Source: UBA5336 sp964412785
Lineage (GTDB): Bacteria > Pseudomonadota > Alphaproteobacteria > Caulobacterales > Hyphomonadaceae
Reading direction: 5' to 3'
DNA: 64,000 nucleotides
Assembly: GCA_964412785.1 (NCBI GenBank)
Contig: CAYPQD010000010.1
Coordinates: 4,666-68,665, forward strand
Shown here: positions 34,586 through 42,563 of the stretch, one piece after another
How positions within the stretch are numbered: the stretch's first letter is position 1
How the letters are laid out: every line of letters begins with the position of its first letter
The notes under the pieces: model-generated
What the model was told of the DNA's origin: nothing
Database searches by the model: none
Seen by the model: only the letters and a program-made list of their open reading frames with translations
Made by a program: the position numbers and the translations under genes

Positions 34586-35539
34586 CTATTCGATGATCTC
34601 CAGTCCTTCGGGGATCGGTATCGGCGCGCTTTCCGGCCCGAATTCCGGCACCGGCTGGACCGCCCCCGGCCCACCCTCGCGGCGCTCATAGGCAGCCACC
34701 AGGGACATGTAGGGCGGTACGAAGGCCCAGCCGTGTTCGTCGGTGTTCGTGATCATCTCGAAATGCAGGTGGAAGGTTGTCGGTGTGCCGCCGAAATCAT
34801 TGGAGACATAGCCGATGATGTCGCCGGCCGAGACCGACTGGTCGAGCGCGACCTCCAGCTTCGCCATGTTGAGGTGCATGTAGCGGTAGACCGTGCCGGC
34901 CGAGCGCAGCTTGACGGTATAGGTGCCGATTTCAGAGACCACCCCATCCTCGGCTGCGACAGCGGCATAGCTGTCGCGCTCGGCTGCCGGGGTGCGACGC
35001 AGCGCCTCGCAGCCCGCTGGCGTGCCGACGCGGATATCCTGGCCCTGGTGGACCCGCACTTGCGGACAATAGGGCATGTCGCGCTCGCGCGAGCGGCTTT
35101 CGCAGAAATTGTCCCGCCAGGGATAGGCGAAATTGCGTTGATCGCACTGGTCGCCGCCGACTACGCCGCCGCCAAAGCGCCAGACCTGCGACTGCAGATA
35201 AGCTGGCGCGTCCTTGATCGGAAACACCATGTCCTCCACCCAGACGCGGTCATCGCTGGCGCCCTCGCCGGAGCCCGGGATGAGGTTGCCCGCTGGATAA
35301 TAGCTGAAAGCCGGCGGCGGCGGAGGAGGAGGCGGCAGCGGCGTCGGGGTGGCCGGCTCGCCGCCGGTGGGTCCTTCCCCGCCCGCCGGCGCTTCGGGTG
35401 GAGGCGGCGGGCTCGCCGGCGCGCGCTCATCGCGATTGTCGCCCGGAAAGCGGATCTGATCACAGGCCGGCAGGGCCAGCGCCGACATCAGGGCAAACAG
35501 TGCCAGCGCCCGTCGGCTTGCGGTTCGCGCGGCGATCAT
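34586..35539 (-). CDS. M23-family (LytM-type) metallopeptidase, predicted lipoprotein
   Basis: A 317-residue protein with a signal sequence and lipobox LPAC at about residues 22-25, a Pro-rich spacer (about 35-75), and an M23 domain with intact zinc ligands: His164/Asp168 (VHQGQD) and His257/His259 (FHLHFE). Such domains cut peptidoglycan cross-links. Four cysteines around 130-185 suggest disulfides. The ATG overlaps the stop of the upstream lipoprotein gene (ATGA). It is the last of four overlapping genes led by a subtilase lipoprotein. Confidence 0.9.
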   Translation of the reverse strand: MIAARTASRRALALFALMSALALPACDQIRFPGDNRDERAPASPPPPPEAPAGGEGPTGGEPATPTPLPPPPPPPPAFSYYPAGNLIPGSGEGASDDRVWVEDMVFPIKDAPAYLQSQVWRFGGGVVGGDQCDQRNFAYPWRDNFCESRSRERDMPYCPQVRVHQGQDIRVGTPAGCEALRRTPAAERDSYAAVAAEDGVVSEIGTYTVKLRSAGTVYRYMHLNMAKLEVALDQSVSAGDIIGYVSNDFGGTPTTFHLHFEMITNTDEHGWAFVPPYMSLVAAYERREGGPGAVQPVPEFGPESAPIPIPEGLEIIE

Positions 35540-36195
35540 CGTGTCCCCGCAATGGTCAGGCGTTCCGCGATCGCCAGCGCCTCGTCCTCGGTGATGCAAT
35601 CGCCACCCTGTGCGCCCGTCGTCGACTTGCATTCGAACTCCACCAGATAGTCGGCGCCATAGCGCGACAGGGCGACCTGGGCGCCCCACATGGTGGAGGT
35701 GTAGCGCATCCCAGCCGGCCTGTCCGCCGGCGCGTCATCATTGCTGGCGCGTACCACATTGGTGCCGTTCACGGTGACGGAATAGTCCGGCCCCGGATAG
35801 ACAGCGTAATAGCCGTCAGGCAGTTCGCGGAAACGCGGGCGATCTCCGCCCGCCATTTCCGGCATGACGAGGCCGCGCGGCAGGAGCACCGGCACAGGCG
35901 GCGCTGTCTCACCGCTCTGCACCGAGAACGAACTGCCACCCATCTCCGCCTGCGGTGTGCCGGCGAGGTCGCGTCGCGCCGCCTGCCAGTCGATCTGCGC
36001 TTCCCGCCTCAGGGCGGCGGGGCGGACCGGCGAGGGTTCATCCGACGCCTGTCCCGCCTCCGGTGGCGAGGGGGCAGGCGAGCGCTGGTCGATCTGTCCG
36101 GTCTCCTCGGCGGCGGGTCCGCAGGCGGCGATCGCAAGCGCAGCCAGGACAGGCGCGGCCAGGACAAGCGCGGAACGCGAAAGCATGGCGGTCAT
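35536..36195 (-). CDS. Lipoprotein of unknown function in the subtilase/M23 cassette
   Basis: A 219-residue predicted lipoprotein (lipobox IAAC near residues 21-24), followed by a low-complexity Pro/Ser/Glu stretch to about residue 60 and a folded part with PVPVLLPRGLVMP, DGYYAVYPGPDYSVTVNGTNVV and a C-terminal two-Cys segment (EFECKS, GGDCIT). I do not recognise the family. It starts after AGGAGG with its ATG overlapping the preceding TGA by one base, and its stop overlaps the M23 gene. A partner or inhibitor role for the neighbouring peptidases is a guess. Confidence 0.75.
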   Translation of the reverse strand: MTAMLSRSALVLAAPVLAALAIAACGPAAEETGQIDQRSPAPSPPEAGQASDEPSPVRPAALRREAQIDWQAARRDLAGTPQAEMGGSSFSVQSGETAPPVPVLLPRGLVMPEMAGGDRPRFRELPDGYYAVYPGPDYSVTVNGTNVVRASNDDAPADRPAGMRYTSTMWGAQVALSRYGADYLVEFECKSTTGAQGGDCITEDEALAIAERLTIAGTR

Positions 36196-36707
36196 CAATT
36201 CGGTCCTCCTGAATGCCCGGTCTGGGCCCGGTAGTCGGGGTCGGCATAGGCGATTGCGTCATGGCCGAGCAGTTGCTCCTGGACAGCCCTGACACTGGCG
36301 GGTGTTGGCGGGCCCGAGGCCGGGAAGTTGCGGGTCAGGATCGCCTCGCCGGAATAGCTGGCCCCTGTCAGGCGAAAGCCTTCCAGCCTCGCCTGGCCCG
36401 CCGCCCAGTCCGCGAAAGCCGCCGCGGCCGCCTCCGGCTCGCGGCGGAACAGGGTCAGGGCGGCATCGACCTCCGGGACGCCGCGGAACTTGACGATAAA
36501 GTCGACCGGCGTGCCGGCCGGCGTCTCAGTGCTCGCCTGCGCCGGTCGCACCCGATCACCCGCGCCGGCGACCGGCAGGACCGGCTGCGGGCCAAGACTG
36601 GTTGCCGCGAACAGGGCCAGCGCGCCGGCGAGCCCGGCCAGCCCGAGATAGCCGCCGAGATGCGGGTCGGCCTCGTCCGCCGGTGGGAAAGTGGTGCGCG
36701 CGCTCAT
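36195..36707 (-). CDS. Membrane-anchored protein resembling a subtilase propeptide (inhibitor I9-like)
   Basis: A 170-residue protein with one membrane segment (YLGLAGLAGALALFAATSLG, about 22-41) and a periplasmic domain starting DFIVKFRGVPEV and ending HDAIAYADPDY. The order of strands and the closing AIAYADPDY echo the I9 prodomains that fold and inhibit S8 proteases (typically ending VAYVExD). Its ATG overlaps the subtilase stop by 4 bp. A stand-alone chaperone/inhibitor for that protease is inferred; structure-level comparison is needed, since identity is too low to be sure. Confidence 0.6.
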   Translation of the reverse strand: MSARTTFPPADEADPHLGGYLGLAGLAGALALFAATSLGPQPVLPVAGAGDRVRPAQASTETPAGTPVDFIVKFRGVPEVDAALTLFRREPEAAAAAFADWAAGQARLEGFRLTGASYSGEAILTRNFPASGPPTPASVRAVQEQLLGHDAIAYADPDYRAQTGHSGGPN

Positions 36708-38947
36708 TCGGAGACCCCGAGGTCGGCGGATGAGAGATTGGCGAGGTTGAGCAGCCCGCCGCCGCAGGGCAGGCGGCAGAGCGTGCCGTCGCCGATCGGC
36801 TCCGCGCCCGGGAAGAAGCTGCAGTCGCCGGCGCATTGCTCTGGCGCACGCGGCTCCAGCGCCGCCTGCAACAGCGCCACCAGGTCGTCGCTGGTCGCCC
36901 CGGGCAATTGCGCGCGCAGCAGGGCGAAGGCGGCCGAGACATGGGGGGCGGCCATGGAGGTGCCATGCTCGAACGCATAAGAGCAGGTCTCCACCGCCTC
37001 TCCGGAGACCGGATCATAGCAGTTCTTCGCCCGCTTGGTGGACAGCACGCCGTCCGGACGGCCATCGCCATTGTCGTCGCGGGTCAGGTCGCCGCCAGGC
37101 GCGAGGATATCGACCTCGCTGCCATGGTTGGAATAGGGCGCAATCTGGCCGCGGGCGTCGCCGGCCGCGACCGTCACCACATTCCGGCAGCCAGCCGGGG
37201 CGTAATAGCGGGTCGAGACACCGGCATTGCCGGCGGCGGAGACAACGATCACGCCGCGCGCGGTGACCTCGTCGATCGCCTCCTGGAGGGAGGCCGGGCA
37301 GAATTCGAACAGGCCAATCGACAGGTTGATGATGTCCGCCGGATTGTCGTTCCAGATCTCGTTGCCCTCGGCATCAAAGGCCGGCACGAGGCCGCCGGCC
37401 CATCTTATGCCGTCATTGATGTCGCGCAGCTTGCCGCCACACTTTCCGAGCGCGCGGACCGGCACGATCTTCACATTCCAAGCGCCGCCGGCGACGCCGG
37501 ACCGATTGTTGCTGATCGCCGCGCCGATTGTGCCGGCCACATGGGTGCCGTGGAAGGTGTCCTCGGCAAAGGGCTGGCTCGGGTCGCAGAGATCGCCCGG
37601 GTCGTTCGGGTCGCTGTCGCGCCCATCGCCATCATTGCCGATCTCCGGATCTGAGACCATGTCCCAGCCCGGCGCGATATTGGGACTTCCGGCGATGTCG
37701 GGATGGTCGAGTTGCAGGCCGGTGTCGATCACCGCGACCACCACGTCGCTGGAGCCGGTCTGGCCTGTTCGCGACCAGAAATCGACAAAGCCGGCGCCGC
37801 CGGGGCTCTGGTCCTCGTCTGCGCCATTGTCCCGGAAGTGCCACTGCATTTCCCAGAGCGGGTCGTTCGGCGTCAGGATGGCCGCAACCGGCCCGGTTAT
37901 GGCGCCGCCATCGCCGTTGCCAGGAATGGTGTCCGGCCGGCGGGCGAACTGATGCTCGAAAATAAAGTCCTTTTCCACATACTCGAAATTGCCGCTGGAC
38001 TGCAGACGCTTCAGCACGCATTCGGTTGCAAGTGCCGGGTCGGCGCGGATGTCCTCAATGGAAACGCCGGCCGGGCAGCCTTGCTTGCGCACCAGCGCCA
38101 TGCGCGGCAGGCCGCGTCTTGTGGCGCCTTCGGTGGTGAACTGCGTCGGATCAGCGCCAAGCTCGATCACCATCTGGCCCGTGCGCGAAAGCTCCACCGT
38201 ACCGCCGAGGCCGTATTCGGCCATCACATCCATCATCTCGGTGCGCGCGTCTGCCTGTACCTGGACCAGTTCCGGTGTCACGGCGGCGCGGCGGGTCAGC
38301 CGCTTGAGGGTTGAGCGGTCAAGCGCCTCCAGCGCCTCGCGCGGGGCGGTGCCCCGTTCGCCGGGCGGCGGGGCGGGGGAGGCGGCATCGTCGTCGCCGG
38401 TCTCGCCATCATCGCTGCGCATCTCGCGGATATCCATCTCCCGGAGTTCCGCGACCTCACGCTCCTCGGCGCGTTGCAGCTTCTCGATCATCCTTTGCGG
38501 AGCTTCCCCCTCGACAACCCGCTCCAAGCGTTCGCGCGGGTCGATGCTGACCTTGGGCAGGCGCCCGATTTCGCTGGTTCCATAGGCCTCAAGGCGGCGT
38601 AACCGCTCCGGCGAGGGAGCCGCGAGCTGCGGCAGGTTCTTCGGCTTGGCGATCACCGAGCCAATGGCAAAGCGCGGGCTTTCCGACGCCTGGGCGATCA
38701 CCATCCGGTTCTGGACCGTCCCGGCGAGTGCGCGGTCTTCCACCGCAACCGAGGCCAGTGAAGCCGGGCCATCCTGTGGCCCGACCCGGCGCGGGTCGCG
38801 GCCATTGGCCTGCTCCCAGGCCGCTTCGATCACGGTTTCAGCGCGCTCCACCCGTTCCTCACGCCGGTCGCAGGCGGCGAGGGTCAGGGCCAGGCTGCCC
38901 AGGAGTGCGATCGCGATCGCGGTGCGGCGTTTGGAAATTTCGCTCAT
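36704..38947 (-). CDS. Subtilisin-like (S8) serine protease, predicted lipoprotein
   Basis: A 747-residue protein with lipobox LAAC (about residues 23-26), a long charged linker (about 30-215), a prodomain-like region ending SGNFEYVEKDFIF (about 225-345), and an S8 catalytic domain with Asp408 (VIDTGLQLDHPD), His469 (FHGTHVAGTIGA) and Ser664 (HGTSMAAPHV). It is likely tethered to the outer-membrane inner leaflet or periplasmic membrane face. It heads a four-gene overlapping cluster. The start at 38947 gives the signal peptide; an ATG at 38992 would bury it. Confidence 0.92.
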   Translation of the reverse strand: MSEISKRRTAIAIALLGSLALTLAACDRREERVERAETVIEAAWEQANGRDPRRVGPQDGPASLASVAVEDRALAGTVQNRMVIAQASESPRFAIGSVIAKPKNLPQLAAPSPERLRRLEAYGTSEIGRLPKVSIDPRERLERVVEGEAPQRMIEKLQRAEEREVAELREMDIREMRSDDGETGDDDAASPAPPPGERGTAPREALEALDRSTLKRLTRRAAVTPELVQVQADARTEMMDVMAEYGLGGTVELSRTGQMVIELGADPTQFTTEGATRRGLPRMALVRKQGCPAGVSIEDIRADPALATECVLKRLQSSGNFEYVEKDFIFEHQFARRPDTIPGNGDGGAITGPVAAILTPNDPLWEMQWHFRDNGADEDQSPGGAGFVDFWSRTGQTGSSDVVVAVIDTGLQLDHPDIAGSPNIAPGWDMVSDPEIGNDGDGRDSDPNDPGDLCDPSQPFAEDTFHGTHVAGTIGAAISNNRSGVAGGAWNVKIVPVRALGKCGGKLRDINDGIRWAGGLVPAFDAEGNEIWNDNPADIINLSIGLFEFCPASLQEAIDEVTARGVIVVSAAGNAGVSTRYYAPAGCRNVVTVAAGDARGQIAPYSNHGSEVDILAPGGDLTRDDNGDGRPDGVLSTKRAKNCYDPVSGEAVETCSYAFEHGTSMAAPHVSAAFALLRAQLPGATSDDLVALLQAALEPRAPEQCAGDCSFFPGAEPIGDGTLCRLPCGGGLLNLANLSSADLGVSE

Positions 38948-39014
38948 TGTCTGCTCTCGCATCCTGCGTTGTGCCGTGCCAACCCTGTTCATACTTTAGC
39001 CTTGTGTTAGCAAT

Positions 39015-39746
39015 ATGACGAGACGCCCGGCCATGACTCTTCCGTCGACCATCATCGTTCTTACCGGCGCCGGGATCTCTGCGGAGAGCGGCCTTGGCAC
39101 GTTTCGCGACCGGGATGGGATCTGGACAAAATACCCGCTTGAGGATCTGGCGACCGCGGAAGGCTTTGCCCGCAATCCGGATTTCGTTCAGGGTTTCTAC
39201 AATGACCGGCGGCGCCAGCTGAAGACCGCCAAACCCCATTCCGGTCATATCGCCCTCGCGCGGCTTGAGGCGGCGGCGCGGGCGGCGGGGTCGGAGTTTC
39301 TGCTGGTCACCCAGAATGTCGATGACCTGCACGAGCGCGCCGGCAGCCAGCAGGTCGTCCACATGCATGGTGAGCTGAACAAGCAGCGCTGCCGCGCCTG
39401 TGGCTGCGTGTCCGGCTGCGCCGGCGACCTTGACCACATGACCGCCTGCCCCGGCTGTTCGAAAGCCGGGCTGCAACGCCCGCACGTGGTCTGGTTCGGC
39501 GAGATCCCGCTGGAGATGGAACGGATCGGTGCCGCGCTCGTCCACTGCCAGCTCTTCCTGTCCATCGGGACCAGCGGCAGTGTCTATCCGGCCGCCGGCT
39601 TCGTTCAGGAAGCGCGCTATGCCGGCGCCCTTGCGGTGGAGCTGAACCTTGAGCCTTCGGAGAACGCCTATGTCTTCGACGAGACGCTGTATGGCCCTGC
39701 CAGCGAGATCGTCCCGGCCTATGTCGATCGCCTGATCGGCGGTTGA
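39015..39746 (+). CDS. cobB: NAD-dependent protein deacylase, class III sirtuin
   Basis: A 243-residue sirtuin with the NAD-binding GAGISAESGLGTFRDRDG, TQNVDDLHERAG, the catalytic His in VHMHGELN, and a zinc site of two Cys pairs (CRAC/GC and CPGC). FYNDRRRQL carries the Tyr-x-x-Arg pair of class III enzymes (Sirt5, E. coli CobB), which accept succinyl and malonyl as well as acetyl lysine. ATGs at 39015 and 39033 are both possible. It is divergent from the subtilase gene. Confidence 0.95.
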   Translation: MTRRPAMTLPSTIIVLTGAGISAESGLGTFRDRDGIWTKYPLEDLATAEGFARNPDFVQGFYNDRRRQLKTAKPHSGHIALARLEAAARAAGSEFLLVTQNVDDLHERAGSQQVVHMHGELNKQRCRACGCVSGCAGDLDHMTACPGCSKAGLQRPHVVWFGEIPLEMERIGAALVHCQLFLSIGTSGSVYPAAGFVQEARYAGALAVELNLEPSENAYVFDETLYGPASEIVPAYVDRLIGG

Positions 39747-39771
39747 CGGCCGGGGAGGCGGCCGGCATCCT

Positions 39772-39786
39772 GAACAGGATGGGAAC
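39772..39786 (+). promoter_or_regulatory. LexA-binding SOS box of mmcB
   Basis: GAACAGGATGGGAAC is an exact GAAC-N7-GAAC match, 31 bp before the mmcB start. LexA encoded at 28892-29575 would bind it. It predicts DNA-damage induction of mmcB and perhaps of the gene that follows. Confidence 0.85.
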
Positions 39787-39816
39787 GCGCCGGAGACGCC
39801 CCGGCGCTGGAGTGCG

Positions 39817-40314
39817 ATGGACACGATGCCCGCAGACCCCGCGCCAGTCCACGGGACGATGGCGCCCGGCGCCGGCGAGATTGCCCGCGGGGTGATCCGG
39901 CTGTTCTGCGGGCTCGGCCAGGCCTGCGTCACGGAGCTGACGCTTGCCAATGGCCGGCGCGCCGATGTCGCTGTGCTCGGCGGACGGGGGGAGGTTTCGC
40001 TCATCGAGATCAAGTCCTCCCTCGCCGATTTCCGAAGCGACCGGAAATGGCCTGACTACCAGCCCTTCTGCGACCGTTTCTTCTTCGCCGTCTCGCAGGC
40101 CTTTCCGCTGGAGCTGATCCCGGATGAGGCCGGCCTGATCGTTGCCGATGCCTTTGGCGGTGCCATTCTGCGCGAGGCGCCCCTGACCCCGCTGAGCGGT
40201 GCCCGGCGAAAGGCGATGACGCTCCGGTTTGCCCATCTCGCGGCCCGCAGGTTGTCGGCGCCGGTCCTGGAGCCGGCCGGCCTCTGGCTGGATTCCGGAC
40301 CGCCGGCGTCCTAG
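39817..40314 (+). CDS. mmcB: MmcB-family DNA repair protein
   Basis: A 165-residue protein with a PD-(D/E)xK nuclease-like core: GRRADVAVLGGRGEVSLIEIKSS, where Asp and the Glu-x-Lys form the expected acidic/basic triad, followed by DFRSDRKWPDYQPFCDRFFFAV. MmcB is named for mitomycin C resistance in Caulobacter and belongs to the SOS regulon there. The exact SOS box upstream agrees. A processing role on crosslinked or damaged DNA is inferred from the family. Confidence 0.9.
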   Translation: MDTMPADPAPVHGTMAPGAGEIARGVIRLFCGLGQACVTELTLANGRRADVAVLGGRGEVSLIEIKSSLADFRSDRKWPDYQPFCDRFFFAVSQAFPLELIPDEAGLIVADAFGGAILREAPLTPLSGARRKAMTLRFAHLAARRLSAPVLEPAGLWLDSGPPAS

Positions 40315-40327
40315 GCTCGCGACTCAG

Positions 40328-40858
40328 ATGGGCCATCTCTATCCCCTTGCCGAGACCCCCGAAGCGGCGATCGCGGGCGCACCCGGTGCGGGCGCAAGGA
40401 CGTTCGGCGAGGCCCGGCGCGCGGCAGGCGAGCGGACCATTCTCGGCCTGCAGACCGACTGGCTCACCGTCAGCGCCGACGAGGCGGTAAAAATTCTCGA
40501 CGCGGCCGAGAATGGCGTCGGCCAGGGATTCGTCCAGCGCTATGAGGACGAGTCCGGCGCGCCCATCCTGGCGGTCACCTACTGGAAGCTCGGCAAGGCT
40601 GAGGAGGCGGGCGCCGAGCTGGAGCCGGAACCGCCAGAGCCGCCGCGGCCGGCAGTCCCAAAGCCAGACCATACCGACGACCTTTACTTCCGCGGCGGGC
40701 GGACCCGCCAGCGAAAGCGCGGACCCGCTGGTGACCCGCGCCAGCTCGACCTGTTTCCTCGCCCCGACCCGATGGGCCTTGAACAGAAGGACCCGGACAC
40801 TCCCGGCAGTGTTCCGGCAAGCGAGGAAGGCGACGGCGCGACCCTTGGCGGCGGCTGA
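40328..40858 (+). CDS. Unknown protein with a QLDLF beta-clamp-binding motif
   Basis: A 176-residue protein starting MGHLYPLAETPEAA, with a small alpha/beta region (about 45-100; TDWLTVSADEAVKIL, GAPILAVTYWKLG) and a disordered, Pro-rich, charged C-terminal half. QLDLF at residues 139-143, set in a basic stretch (RTRQRKRGPAGDPRQLDLFPRP), matches the consensus sliding-clamp motif QL(S/D)LF. It starts 13 bp after mmcB, so it likely shares the SOS promoter. I do not recognise the family; a clamp-recruited repair or tolerance factor is inferred. Confidence 0.7.
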   Translation: MGHLYPLAETPEAAIAGAPGAGARTFGEARRAAGERTILGLQTDWLTVSADEAVKILDAAENGVGQGFVQRYEDESGAPILAVTYWKLGKAEEAGAELEPEPPEPPRPAVPKPDHTDDLYFRGGRTRQRKRGPAGDPRQLDLFPRPDPMGLEQKDPDTPGSVPASEEGDGATLGGG

Positions 40859-40903
40859 ACCTGTCGCGTTGCCTTGCCCAGCCTTCAGGTCTAGGCACCC
40901 GGC

Positions 40904-41680
40904 ATGACTGACGACACGCCCCTCACCATCGCCGGGCGCTCCTTCCGATCGCGCCTCATCATCGGCACCGGCAAGTATCGCAGCTATGCCGAGAACGCCG
41001 CCGCCGCCGAGGCGGCCGGTGTCGACATGGTGACCGTGGCCCTGCGCCGGGTGAACCTGTCCAACCCGGACGAGGCGCGCCTCACCGACCATGTCTCGCC
41101 GCAGCGCTATACCTTCCTGCCGAACACGGCCGGCTGCTATACTGCCGAGGACGCGGTGCGCACCCTGAGACTGGCGCGCGAGGCCGGCGGCTGGTCGCTG
41201 GTCAAGCTGGAGGTTCTGGCCGACCAGAAGACGCTCTATCCCGACATGGCCGAGACCCTGCGCGCGGCCGAGGCGCTGATCGCCGACGGGTTCGAGGTCA
41301 TGGTTTACTGCTCCGACGACCCGGTCTACGCCCGCAAGCTGGAGGAGGCCGGCTGCTGCGCGATCATGCCGCTCGGCTCGCTCATCGGCTCCGGCCTCGG
41401 CATCCAGAACCCGGTCAACATCCGCCTGATTGTCGAGCAGGCACGGGTTCCGGTGATCGTCGATGCTGGTGTCGGCACCGCTTCCGATGCGGCCATCGCG
41501 ATGGAGCTTGGCTGCGACGGCGTGCTGATGAACACCGCAATTGCCGAGGCGAAGGACCCGGTGCGCATGGCCAAGGCGATGAAACATGCGGTGATCGCCG
41601 GCCGCGAGGCCTATCTCGCCGGGCGTATGGGCAAGAAGCGCTATGCCGACCCGTCCTCACCGCTTGCAGGTCTCATCTAG
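40904..41680 (+). CDS. thiG: Thiazole synthase
   Basis: A 258-residue TIM-barrel enzyme forming the thiamine thiazole ring from DXP, dehydroglycine and ThiS thiocarboxylate. Motifs: SRLIIGTGKYRSY, TVALRRVN, FLPNTAGCYTAEDAVRTLRLAREAG, the Schiff-base Lys in LVKLEVL, PLGSLIGSGLGIQNP and DAGVGTASDAAIAMELGCDGVLMNTAIAEAKDPV. It is isolated from thiS, thiC and thiE in this window; a ThiO-like gene lies ~7.5 kb away. No TPP riboswitch is evident in the 45-bp upstream gap. Confidence 0.97.
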   Translation: MTDDTPLTIAGRSFRSRLIIGTGKYRSYAENAAAAEAAGVDMVTVALRRVNLSNPDEARLTDHVSPQRYTFLPNTAGCYTAEDAVRTLRLAREAGGWSLVKLEVLADQKTLYPDMAETLRAAEALIADGFEVMVYCSDDPVYARKLEEAGCCAIMPLGSLIGSGLGIQNPVNIRLIVEQARVPVIVDAGVGTASDAAIAMELGCDGVLMNTAIAEAKDPVRMAKAMKHAVIAGREAYLAGRMGKKRYADPSSPLAGLI

Positions 41681-41780
41681 GGCGTTTCCAGGCGAAATGG
41701 CAACCGGTTCGCCGTCCGCAAACGCGTGAGAACAAAGGTCTTTAGCGGCGCGATGGGTCCATTCGGCCGGGCGCCGCCAT
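41681..41780. other. Intergenic stretch with AACCGGTT palindromic core, no gene
   Basis: The 41681-42028 gap holds no credible gene. Its first part reads GGCGTTTCCAGGCGAAATGG, then CAACCGGTTCG, then AACGCGTGAGAACAAAG. It looks like a known style of dispersed intergenic sequence in alphaproteobacterial genomes, judged from memory only. A hairpin and the second copy of the ~120-bp element follow. Confidence 0.4.
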
Positions 41781-41797
41781 AGGGCGGAAACCGCCCT
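41781..41797 (+). terminator. Short GC hairpin downstream of thiG (possible terminator)
   Basis: AGGGCGGAAACCGCCCT has seven-bp arms and a 3-nt loop, ~100 bp after the thiG stop. There is no immediate T-run on the plus side, so termination is uncertain; it could also be part of an intergenic repeat. Confidence 0.35.
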
Positions 41798-41832
41798 TGA
41801 GTACCAGTCCTTTGTTTCACTCCAAACCGGTG

Positions 41833-41957
41833 CCTTATACCAATCTGCGCGGATGAAGACTCATCCGCGGCCCCGGCGCATGAACGCCGACGCGCAGTCT
41901 CGCTCGGCCTCGCGCTGCAAGGATCGGTTTGGGGTCCATGCAGCTTGTTATTAAAGG
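41833..41957 (-). repeat. Dispersed ~120-bp intergenic element, copy 2 (inverse orientation)
   Basis: Read on the minus strand this matches the element at 665-785. The plus strand starts CCTTATACCAATCTGC and ends GCTTGTTATTAAAGG. The internal hairpin (arms 41848-41856 and 41861-41869, CGCGGATGA/TCATCCGCG) keeps pairing although bases differ from copy 1 (CAGATG/CATCTG versus CGGATG/CATCCG). This supports selection on structure or descent from a structured ancestor. Confidence 0.75.
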
Positions 41958-42028
41958 AACAGCACATGCGACGCCCGGGGAGGGCGCGTTGGCGGTGTCT
42001 GGCCGGATTTTCGGGGCGGCGGGCGACT

Positions 42029-42391
42029 TCAGGAGGTATCGGGGAAGGCCGGAGCGGGCGCGGCACCCGAAGGCGCGCACAGCGGGCGGGCCAGTCGCCC
42101 GCGCAGGTCGGGGACCGGCGGCGCCGGGCGTGCGCCTTCGCACAGGGCAACCGACATGCGCCGTTGGTCGGATGTGAGGCGTTCGGCGAGATCGTCCTGC
42201 CAGTCGCGTATCGGCGCCGGGTAGAGGTCAAGCCACACCCGGCCGAGGCGGTCATAGCAGATCCAGCCTGAGCGGCCCTCGCGCAGCGCCGCCTCGATCT
42301 CCCCGGAGACGCGGATGATGCCCATCACCAGCACCGGCCAGAAGCGCACCGGAACACGGGCAAACAGGGCGAGGATGTCGTCCACGGTCAT
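42029..42391 (-). CDS. Small protein of unknown function
   Basis: A 120-residue protein starting MTVDDILALFARVPVRFWPVLVMGIIR, with GWICYDRLGRVWLDLYPAPIRDWQDDLAERL and a Pro/Ala-rich C-terminal tail. The first ~85 residues have natural codon and amino-acid composition and look folded; the tail looks disordered. I do not recognise the family. The frame opens further upstream, but the added residues are atypical, so the ATG at 42391 is used. Confidence 0.6.
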   Translation of the reverse strand: MTVDDILALFARVPVRFWPVLVMGIIRVSGEIEAALREGRSGWICYDRLGRVWLDLYPAPIRDWQDDLAERLTSDQRRMSVALCEGARPAPPVPDLRGRLARPLCAPSGAAPAPAFPDTS

Positions 42392-42423
42392 GGGCTGCAC
42401 TGTAGCGACAGGGTGTGTCCGGT

Positions 42424-42445
42424 CGGACAGGGCCGTGCCTGTCCG
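42424..42445 (-). terminator. GC hairpin between dsbA-like gene and the small protein gene
   Basis: CGGACAGG and CCTGTCCG form an 8-bp stem with a 6-nt loop, ~120 bp past the stop of the DsbA-like gene. No T-run follows on the minus strand, so it is only a possible terminator or attenuator-like structure. Confidence 0.35.
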
Positions 42446-42563
42446 GCCACGGGGCCGCCCGCCTGCCATTCCCCTCTTGCGTGCTGCCGTGCCGCGCATC
42501 CTGTCTGTCCACGGGACTGCGGGCGCTCGCTCCCCCCGTGAACACCGGGTCAAGGCCGTTCTG

